NCBI GenBank assembly: GCA_023132505.1
Contig: JAGLYE010000137.1
Location: forward strand, 1 to 5,351
Direction: 5' to 3'
Length of the DNA: 5,351 nt
Source: Bacteroidales bacterium
Lineage (GTDB): Bacteria > Bacteroidota > Bacteroidia > Bacteroidales > B18-G4
Shown one piece after another: positions 1-4,478 of the stretch (position 1 is its first letter; the number at the start of each line of letters is the position of its first letter). The position numbers and the translations under genes are program-made. Under the pieces are notes generated by a model, which made no database searches, had not been told where the DNA came from, and worked only from the letters and a program-made list of their open reading frames with translations.

Positions 1-3000
1 TTACACAGATTGAATCCGGTGGTGTGATGATAAAGTCAGCTTCGGGCCCGTCGAATATGGTGAGCCACATAGAAGAGGTGTCGTTGCCGCAAGGTATCCT
101 GGCCAGTGAGATCAGCGATAACTGAACGGGTCCCAGTTCTCCCGGCGCCGGTGTATAGATGGGATGCAGTACTGTAGGGTCATCAAAGGTCCCCAGCCCG
201 CCAAACCACCTTAATGAATCGAATGCATTCGCTGTGGGGGGTGAAGCGGCCGAGGCAAAGTTAAAGCTGAAATACTCACATATGCTTTCATCGCTTCCGG
301 CAAATGCAGAAGTAGGTTCCTGCACAATGTGTGATTTTATCACAGTATCGGAACATACCACGAGCCTGATATCAAAGGTGTCGTAGGTACTGTAAAGGTG
401 GAATACATCATGCCCAATATCAGTATTGCCATCTCCAAAATCCCATTCCCAGTCAGTAAATGTGACATCACCGATGCCTTCGAACCATACATTGTCTCCC
501 AGGCAGCTGGGGGTTGGTGTAATGGTAAAGTCAACACTGATATCCATGATCACCCGTTGGTAAATGGTTGTATCCAAACACCCATTATCATCGGTTACTA
601 TCAGCATCACGTTATAGATTCCCTCTGCGGCAAAAGTGTTGGTTACGTTTTGTCCGCTGGCAAAATTTCCATCATCAAAATCCCAATACCAGCCAACAAT
701 ATCCGGAGTCCCTGTGCCATCAAAGAACACCACTTCATCGATGCAGTTGGTATCGTTAGGGCTCATGGTAAAATCTGAGCCAGGCAGATCAAATATAGTA
801 ACCGGATAGAATACAGTATCTGTACATGAGTTCTCATTTAAAACATATAGGAACACATCATAATCGCCCGGGGCAACATAAGTATAGTTGACACTTTGTC
901 CGGAAGCCTGGCTTCCATCGCCGAAATCCCAATCCCAGCTAATGATATTGGTTGTGCTGTTGGCATCGAAAGTCATCTCAGTGTTCAGGCATACAGAATC
1001 ATTTGGTGTAATGATGAAATCGGCATCTGGCAGTATATGGATCTCAAGGGTATAGATCACGGTGTCGACACAGGTGGTATCATTAGTTACAACCAGCATA
1101 ACATCATAGATGCCCTCCACAGTATAAGCATATGTCACATTTTGGCCGATACCTGTACTTCCATCACCAAAATCCCATTCCCAGTTAATTATAGTGGTTG
1201 TACTACTACCAATAAAATCAATAATTTCGTTAACACAGAGTGAGTCGTCAGGTACATAGGTAAAATCAGCTTCCGGTCCGTCGAGGACAGACAATATCAT
1301 CGTGGAGGTGTCATTGCCACAGGGCGGGATCCCATATGAGATAAGCGATAGCGAAATATCTCCGAGTTCCCCGGCAGCCGGAGTATAAACCGGCAGGAGG
1401 ATGGTAGGATCATCAAAAGTACCAAGGCCGCCTATCCAGCGGAGGGAGTCGGAACTAATAACAGTAGGAAGGATTGTTGAGTTAATGAATTCATATGGGT
1501 AATACTCACAGATGATCTCGTTTGAGCCTGCATCGGCATCGCAGGTTTCCAGAACGGTATGATCATAAGTTGTATCCTGGTTACAAACGGTCAGTGTGAC
1601 GGTATAAGTCCCGAAATTGGGATATATATGGCTGACGTTTCTGCCTGTATCCTGCGGTGTAGCATCGCCAAAGTCCCATATCCAGTCGGCATATGTTACA
1701 ATATCTCCCAAACCGTCGAAAGATACCATATCATTTTCACAACTCGGGGAAGGTATATGTGAAAAATAAATCAGCGGATCTGTAATGATACGTGTATAGG
1801 TTATAGAATCAACACAACCAAAGTCACTGATAACTAAAAGCGTAATATTATAGGTGCCGGGTGCCGTATAGGCATGCGTAACGATCTGTCCGCTACCAAA
1901 GTTCCCATCCCCGAAATCCCAGTTCCAGGTATTAATGGTAATATCTGCACTTCCTGTGAATGTAATATCGACCAGGAAACATGCTGTATCTACAGGCATT
2001 GTAGTGAAATCAACCGTAGGGACCGTATCGACGGTCAGGACCATATAACTGGTGTCATCCCCGCAGGGGCCAGCTCCAAAAGCGATCATACCAAGAGTAA
2101 TGGGTCCGAGATCTAATGGATCAGTATTATATACAGGACGCAGATCATCTGGATTAACGAAAGTACCAAGGCCTCCAAACCATAATACCGAATCGGCACT
2201 GATCGTAGCAGGCGGGTTTGTAGAAAGGTTGAAATCCCAGGAGCCTCCCTGGCAGATCGATTCATCTGAACCTGCAAATGCAACGGTAGCCGCTATGACT
2301 GTCAGCTGCACAGTATCGGTATCGTAGCAGGTGGCATTCCATACCTGTACGATATATGTTCCGGTGGTATTCGGAGTAATGATCTGGGTTGTTTGGCCGG
2401 TATTCCACAGATAGGTTTCAAATCCTGCACCGGCATCAAAGATTGCGGTATTCGAACCGTTCCAGCATATGGTGGTGTCATTTCCAAGGTCGGTGTCAGG
2501 GTTTTCTGCCACAAATATGGTTATAGAATCCCTGGCAAAGTTCCCCATGGTGTCCATTACCATGACCCAATATAAGGTCGTATCCGTAGGTGAAACCGGG
2601 TCAACAGGATTAAAAACCGTTGGTCCATGGCTCCAGACCACATTCTGATTATTGGAGCAAAATATCTTTACCTCATCAAGCCCCCAGGTATCCCACCCCT
2701 CGCCACTTGTAGTGTTTTGATAGAATTGAAACCGGGTTGCTGTAGTCACGGCTGCAGCAGGAATTGGACAGGTGTACTCATGCCACCAAAAAATACTATT
2801 CGAGTCCCAGCGTATTTGAGTATGGGGTGTTGGTATGGCGGGCCAATATCCACCCGTACCGGGGGTATATGTTACAAATGGTGGATCGTGTGTATTTGGG
2901 CCTTCAGGATAAAAGCCAATACCCGGAAAATCAATCCAGCTGGCTCCGTCATCAATCGAATATGCCAGATGTAAGCCTTCATCCCAGTCATTAGGATCTT

Positions 3001-3454
3001 CACATGGTGAGCCAATAGGAGGCCAGGATTCCCCCACTGCTCTGCCAAAGCGCATCCAAAAGCGGACCTGACAATTCCCAAGGGTAATATCGAAGGAATC
3101 GGTAATAATACCCCGGTAATTAGATGGAGTTGCCCCCACCCACATATAATTCTTTAATGGTCCGGGCCCTGGTCTGTACTCCTGGATGTCGGGGTTAGGA
3201 TCGAGGCAACTGAAATTTGGGAAAGAAGGATTTGCAGATGCTGAACTCCATCCAACACCCAAACCGTCTTCAAAGCCATTGTTCAGGAACATATCACAGG
3301 AACCTTCAGACATGAGATAAACGGAATCCCCCATACAAATGATCGTGTCGGCAGAAGGCCTGTTAATGGTAATGGCACATTCCTGGGCATGGCTCACCAT
3401 CATCATCGACAAGAAGGAGATGGAGAATATATAGCGGAGTAGTATTTTGGTCAT
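1..3454 (-). CDS. Giant secreted PKD/Ig-like multidomain surface protein (5' part, runs off the left edge)
   Basis: The frame is open from the ATG at 3454 to base 2 (1151 codons, no stop). Residues 1-23 form a signal peptide (MTKILLRYIF..., hydrophobic core, likely cleavage SHA|QE). Residues about 53-266 look like a beta jelly-roll ending in WDTWGLDEVKIFC. Ig-like segments follow at about 272-315 and 320-388. Then come 84-residue modules A1 (392-475), A2 (640-723) and A3 (1050-1133), separated by PKD domains at about 481-557, 562-636, 730-806, 812-887, 894-970 and 974-1046; a seventh begins at 1140. PKD domains are beta-sandwich folds common in extracellular adhesins and enzymes. No catalytic domain is visible, so adhesion or a structural surface role is an inference. 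Only four lysines are present. Related Bacteroidota proteins often end in a gliding-motility or type IX sorting domain, which would lie outside the window. The start is chosen because the signal peptide follows it directly; no Shine-Dalgarno sequence precedes it. Confidence 0.95.
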   Translation of the reverse strand, partial: MTKILLRYIFSISFLSMMMVSHAQECAITINRPSADTIICMGDSVYLMSEGSCDMFLNNGFEDGLGVGWSSASANPSFPNFSCLDPNPDIQEYRPGPGPLKNYMWVGATPSNYRGIITDSFDITLGNCQVRFWMRFGRAVGESWPPIGSPCEDPNDWDEGLHLAYSIDDGASWIDFPGIGFYPEGPNTHDPPFVTYTPGTGGYWPAIPTPHTQIRWDSNSIFWWHEYTCPIPAAAVTTATRFQFYQNTTSGEGWDTWGLDEVKIFCSNNQNVVWSHGPTVFNPVDPVSPTDTTLYWVMVMDTMGNFARDSITIFVAENPDTDLGNDTTICWNGSNTAIFDAGAGFETYLWNTGQTTQIITPNTTGTYIVQVWNATCYDTDTVQLTVIAATVAFAGSDESICQGGSWDFNLSTNPPATISADSVLWFGGLGTFVNPDDLRPVYNTDPLDLGPITLGMIAFGAGPCGDDTSYMVLTVDTVPTVDFTTMPVDTACFLVDITFTGSADITINTWNWDFGDGNFGSGQIVTHAYTAPGTYNITLLVISDFGCVDSITYTRIITDPLIYFSHIPSPSCENDMVSFDGLGDIVTYADWIWDFGDATPQDTGRNVSHIYPNFGTYTVTLTVCNQDTTYDHTVLETCDADAGSNEIICEYYPYEFINSTILPTVISSDSLRWIGGLGTFDDPTILLPVYTPAAGELGDISLSLISYGIPPCGNDTSTMILSVLDGPEADFTYVPDDSLCVNEIIDFIGSSTTTIINWEWDFGDGSTGIGQNVTYAYTVEGIYDVMLVVTNDTTCVDTVIYTLEIHILPDADFIITPNDSVCLNTEMTFDANSTTNIISWDWDFGDGSQASGQSVNYTYVAPGDYDVFLYVLNENSCTDTVFYPVTIFDLPGSDFTMSPNDTNCIDEVVFFDGTGTPDIVGWYWDFDDGNFASGQNVTNTFAAEGIYNVMLIVTDDNGCLDTTIYQRVIMDISVDFTITPTPSCLGDNVWFEGIGDVTFTDWEWDFGDGNTDIGHDVFHLYSTYDTFDIRLVVCSDTVIKSHIVQEPTSAFAGSDESICEYFSFNFASAASPPTANAFDSLRWFGGLGTFDDPTVLHPIYTPAPGELGPVQLSLISLARIPCGNDTSSMWLTIFDGPEADFIITPPDSICV
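56..307 (-). repeat. Module A3: third 84-residue repeat
   Basis: Residues 1050-1133: AFAGSDESICEYFSFNF, DSLRWFGGLGTFDDPTVL, PIYTPAPGELGPVQLSLIS, IPCGNDTSSMWLTI. Cysteines C1059 and C1121 are 62 apart. It is followed by FDGPEADFIITPPDSIC, the opening of a seventh PKD domain cut by the window edge. The linker DGPEADF matches the A2-to-PKD3 linker exactly, so the array very probably continues to the left. Confidence 0.87.
317..1267 (-). repeat. PKD domains 3 to 6 (tandem array)
   Basis: Four consecutive domains at residues about 730-806, 812-887, 894-970 and 974-1046. Core motifs are WEWDFGDGS (758), WDWDFGDGS (840), WYWDFDDGN (922) and WEWDFGDGN (1002). The first three start exactly 82 residues apart and each begins '(D)F...(P)(N/D)D(S/T)xC'. 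PKD5 has WDFDDG, replacing the conserved glycine with aspartate. PKD6 is the short type, beginning FTITPTPSCLGDNVWFEG, and matches PKD2 rather than its direct neighbours. Confidence 0.93.
1286..1537 (-). repeat. Module A2: second 84-residue repeat
   Basis: Residues 640-723: ADAGSNEIICEYYPYEF, DSLRWIGGLGTFDDPTIL, PVYTPAAGELGDISLSLISYG, PPCGNDTSTMILSV. It has the same length as A1 and A3 and the same 63-residue cysteine spacing as A1 (C649 to C712). An extra cysteine, C638, stands just before it and has no counterpart in A1 or A3. Synonymous positions differ widely between copies, so the duplication is not recent. Confidence 0.87.
1547..2014 (-). repeat. PKD domains 1 and 2
   Basis: PKD1 (residues about 481-557) has VDFTTMPVDTAC, WNWDFGDGNFGSGQ, HAYTAPGTYNITL and FGCVDSITY. 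PKD2 (about 562-636) has HIPSPSCENDMVSFDG, WIWDFGDATPQDTG, HIYPNFGTYTVTLTVC. The WDFGDG core and the 'YxxPGTYxVTLxV' strand are diagnostic of PKD folds. PKD2 carries WDFGDAT in place of WDFGDG and has a shorter end after the second cysteine, a variant shared with PKD6 (short type). Confidence 0.93.
2030..2281 (-). repeat. Module A1: first 84-residue 'AGSDESIC...GGLGTF...PCGDDTS' repeat
   Basis: Residues 392-475. Landmarks are AFAGSDESIC, DSVLWFGGLGTFVNPDDL, PVYNTDPLDLGPITLGMI and GPCGDDTSYMVLTV. It resembles the 'AG.D.TIC...W...GTGTF.D.T...P.YTPS......LTL....PCG..TD.M.L.I' repeat found in many Bacteroidota extracellular proteins. C401 and C464 are 63 residues apart. It is the most divergent of the three copies: FVNPDDLRPVYN replaces the FDDPT..(L)PxYT of A2 and A3. 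Confidence 0.85.
2291..2497 (-). other. Ig-like domain of the giant surface protein
   Basis: Residues about 320-388, starting DTDLGNDTTICW and running through FETYLWNTGQTTQIITPNTTGTY to NATCYDTDTVQLTV. The 'LG-DTTIC...YLWNTG-TT..I.....TGTY.V.V....C...D' pattern is the familiar Ig-like repeat of Bacteroidota gliding-associated surface proteins. C330 and C376 are the likely disulfide pair. A shorter, cysteine-free relative (VVWSHGPTVFNP...TTLYWVMVMDTMGN) precedes it at residues 272-315. Confidence 0.7.
2657..3298 (-). other. N-terminal jelly-roll-like domain (reelin/MAM-like) of the giant surface protein
   Basis: Residues about 53-266. It opens with CDMFLNNGFEDGLGVGW, the 'NGFE.G...W' opening common to carbohydrate-binding-type beta-sandwich domains. 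It contains YSIDDGASWIDF (residues 165-176) and ends with FQFYQNTTSGEGWDTWGLDEVKIFC. This aromatic and 'GLD-V-I' ending is typical of reelin-repeat, MAM and related jelly-roll domains in bacterial secreted proteins. Six cysteines fall inside the domain (53, 83, 128, 151, 229, 266) and two just before it (26, 40). Such domains often bind glycans or proteins; binding here is inferred, and the exact family needs a profile search. Confidence 0.6.
3386..3454 (-). other. Signal peptide of the giant surface protein
   Basis: Residues 1-23 have a short basic start (MTK, then R7), a hydrophobic core (YIFSISFLSMMMV) and a small-residue cleavage site, SHA followed by QE. The mature protein would begin at Q24. 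No cysteine stands at +1, so this is a type I rather than a lipoprotein signal. It implies Sec export to the periplasm, after which crossing the outer membrane would need another system. Confidence 0.88.
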
Positions 3455-3498
3455 TTTAGGTAGTATTGCTGGTAATGATTCAGTTTAAAATAGCATTC

Positions 3499-3514
3499 CC
3501 TGCTCCCGGGCAGG
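3499..3514. repeat. GC-rich inverted repeat in the leader of the giant protein gene
   Basis: Arms CCTGC and GCAGG surround TCCCGG. It lies 45 bp before the ATG at 3454, inside or near the probable 5' leader of that gene. No U-run directly follows it on the minus strand, so it does not look like a terminator for transcription toward the gene. It may be an mRNA leader hairpin. Confidence 0.4.
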
Positions 3515-3535
3515 CAAAAATCAGCTGAGCATGAG

Positions 3536-3547
3536 ATATTGCAATAT
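3536..3547. repeat. 12-bp perfect palindrome ATATTGCAATAT
   Basis: A perfectly self-complementary 12-mer, 82 bp upstream of the giant protein's start. Dyads of this size can be operators for dimeric regulators, but only one copy is visible and the surroundings are AT-rich, so chance is a real alternative. Confidence 0.3.
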
Positions 3548-3572
3548 ACTAGTTTTCAGTTTATTATTTATA

Positions 3573-3580
3573 CAAATAAA
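3573..3580 (-). promoter_or_regulatory. Possible Bacteroidota -7 element for the giant protein gene
   Basis: On the minus strand this reads TTTATTTG, seven of eight positions of the TAnnTTTG -7 consensus of Bacteroidota. A T-run lies about 14 bp upstream (3595-3599), but there is no clear TTTG at the usual -33 distance. A start here would give a leader of roughly 110 nt. Tentative. Confidence 0.22.
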
Positions 3581-3724
3581 TATTATTAGTCTCGAAAAAG
3601 CCATTAAAATTAATAAAAAATTACAGATAAACTAATAATTACAGCTTATTCAGAATGATTTATACAAGCTATCAAAAGACTAAACCGGTAAGTGATAAGT
3701 TGCCATGACAGTTGGTTGAATTAG

Positions 3725-3738
3725 TCCGCCACGGCGGA
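3725..3738. repeat. Short GC-rich hairpin TCCGCC-AC-GGCGGA
   Basis: Six-base perfect arms with a 2-base centre, within otherwise AT-rich DNA. It is followed directly by a TTCGC pentamer run (3741-3754) and sits between copies of TTGAATT. It resembles a small REP-type intergenic palindrome. Similar elements elsewhere in the genome would confirm that. Confidence 0.5.
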
Positions 3739-3755
3739 TCTTCGCTTCGCTTCGA

Positions 3756-3782
3756 TTGAATTGGTTGAATTGGTTGAGTTGA
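3756..3782. repeat. 9-bp tandem repeat TTGAATTGG
   Basis: Two perfect units, 3756-3764 and 3765-3773, then a degenerate third, TTGAGTTGA (3774-3782). A further near-copy, TTGAATTAG, stands at 3716-3724, before the hairpin and pentamer run. Degenerate microrepeats of this kind occur between genes in Bacteroidota. Confidence 0.65.
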
Positions 3783-3788
3783 TGAGCT

Positions 3789-3808
3789 GGTATCCGGTGC
3801 CGGATACC
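3789..3808. repeat. 20-bp palindrome with 9-bp perfect arms upstream of the lipoprotein gene
   Basis: Arms GGTATCCGG and CCGGATACC flank a TG centre. It ends 46 bp before the lipoprotein ATG and 18 bp before a possible -7 element. It could be an operator, a REP-like element, or a terminator-like hairpin; on the plus strand a T5 run occurs only 12 bases later (3821-3825), too far for a standard terminator. Confidence 0.55.
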
Positions 3809-3826
3809 GGGTCTCCATACTTTTTG

Positions 3827-3834
3827 TACCTTAG
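3827..3834 (+). promoter_or_regulatory. Possible Bacteroidota -7 element for the lipoprotein gene
   Basis: TACCTTAG matches seven of eight positions of the Bacteroidota -7 consensus TAnnTTTG. Transcription would start near 3841, leaving a leader of about 14 nt before the ATG at 3855. No -33 TTTG is evident at the expected distance; the palindrome at 3789-3808 lies close to that zone. Tentative. Confidence 0.25.
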
Positions 3835-3854
3835 TAAGATAAATTTATATTAGC

Positions 3855-4394
3855 ATGAAAAAACTAGTTTATATCCTCGCCATCCTATTTCTTTTCACAT
3901 CCTGCGACCAGGTGGTCTTTCCCGAACCCCAACCCCGGAAAGTCAAAGAATTGAAAGAAGTTCCGGCGGATTTACAGGGTATATTCCTTGATAAGGAGGG
4001 AGATTCACTGTTTGTTTATGAACACTCATTTTCTTATTATTCTGATGAGTTTACCTCCCTTCAAAATATTTATTTATCTGATTCTGCTGTGTTGAAGAAA
4101 TACCGCGATCGTTATTTTTATAGTTCCCGTATCATGCTTAATCAGGAATATTACTGGCTATGCTATATCCTTCACCCTTTTGATGACGGATCAGGCTTTG
4201 ACCTGTATGCCATGGACCCTGATGATGTGGTGAAGCTGGCAAAACTTGAGGAAATCACATCTAAAGTTCGGGATATTGAAGAAGAGACAAGTTATTACCT
4301 TTTTGCCCCTAAGAAGAAAGATTATAAAAAGATCATCTCCGATACTATATTCTCGAAGATGATCAGTTTTAGGAAAATCTCATCCTTGGATTAA
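3855..4394 (+). CDS. Hypothetical lipoprotein, 179 aa
   Basis: I do not recognise the family. Residues 1-17 form a lipoprotein signal: MKK, a hydrophobic core (LVYILAILFLF) and a lipobox FTSC, so C17 would be lipidated and the mature protein begins CDQVVFPEP. A proline-rich spacer is followed by LKEVPADLQGIFLDKEGDSLFVYEHSF (residues about 33-59), reminiscent of beta-rich Bacteroidota lipoproteins that open with 'L.G.Y....GD.L.V'. The middle is rich in Tyr, Phe and Asp; the C-terminus is lysine-rich (FAPKKKDYKKIISDTIF). There are no transmembrane segments beyond the signal. C102, in the stretch YYWLCYILHPF, is the only other cysteine. The gene is divergent from the giant surface protein and convergent with the next gene, so it is probably transcribed alone. 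The ATG is chosen for the signal peptide directly after it. Confidence 0.85.
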   Translation: MKKLVYILAILFLFTSCDQVVFPEPQPRKVKELKEVPADLQGIFLDKEGDSLFVYEHSFSYYSDEFTSLQNIYLSDSAVLKKYRDRYFYSSRIMLNQEYYWLCYILHPFDDGSGFDLYAMDPDDVVKLAKLEEITSKVRDIEEETSYYLFAPKKKDYKKIISDTIFSKMISFRKISSLD

Positions 4395-4408
4395 ATACGA
4401 AACGTATT
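4394..4408. repeat. Inverted repeat AATACG-AAA-CGTATT at the lipoprotein stop codon
   Basis: Perfect 6-base arms around AAA, beginning on the last base of the TAA stop. It is AT-rich and has no U-run after it, so it is at best a weak terminator or mRNA-end structure. Confidence 0.3.
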
Positions 4409-4417
4409 AGGTACAAA

Positions 4418-4452
4418 GTACTGAGTATTACAAAATTTTCGATACTCGATAC
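4418..4452. terminator. Possible hairpin between the convergent genes
   Basis: GTACTGAGTAT (4418-4428) can pair with ATACTCGATAC (4442-4452) with one mismatch and one G-T pair; the core GAGTAT/ATACTC is perfect. The loop holds AAAATTTT. It lies between two converging genes, where a bidirectional terminator is expected, but it lacks a GC-rich stem and a flanking T-run on either strand. It may instead be a by-product of the GATAC repeats next to it. Confidence 0.25.
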
Positions 4453-4468
4453 TTGATACTTGATACCC
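4441..4468. repeat. 7-bp tandem repeat GATACTT, four units
   Basis: Units are GATACTC, GATACTT, GATACTT and GATACCC, back to back. They fill most of the space before the stop of the minus-strand gene, which ends at 4479. This is a low-complexity intergenic repeat like that before the lipoprotein gene. Confidence 0.75.
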
Positions 4469-4478
4469 GCTATTCTTC

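Larger units (their letters stand above)
3455..3854. other. Divergent intergenic region with several palindromes and short repeats
   Basis: No credible gene lies here. It separates the divergent starts of the giant surface protein and the lipoprotein, so promoters for both should be inside it. The central part (about 3540-3670) is strongly AT-rich. The right part (about 3711-3808) is a compact cluster of repeats and hairpins. Neither start codon has a Shine-Dalgarno sequence upstream, which is normal in Bacteroidota. Confidence 0.8.

Noticed and set aside
159..1243. Plus-strand open frames opposite the PKD array, with recurring 'ISKIPFPV'-like peptides
   Set aside because: They are antisense to the WDFGDG coding segments; the recurring peptide is the reverse-strand reading of that motif. 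They lack starts in context and family features.
1..2281. Recent tandem duplication or gene conversion among the PKD/A modules
   Set aside because: Codons for identical peptides such as GGLGTF differ at most synonymous sites between copies, so the duplications are old.
1559..2994. Further plus-strand open frames of 60-115 codons
   Set aside because: They lie fully inside the minus-strand giant gene, which has a signal peptide and recognisable domains; these are shadows.
2302..3081. Minus-strand alternative frames inside the giant gene
   Set aside because: They are out of frame with the domain-bearing reading, which is uninterrupted from 3454 to base 2.
3499..3514. Intrinsic terminator upstream of the giant gene
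   Set aside because: The hairpin has a 5-bp stem and no T-run on the minus strand, and no gene upstream would need it; on the plus strand it is followed by A residues rather than T.
3756..3808. CRISPR array
   Set aside because: The repeats are 5-9 bp, contiguous and degenerate, without spacers.
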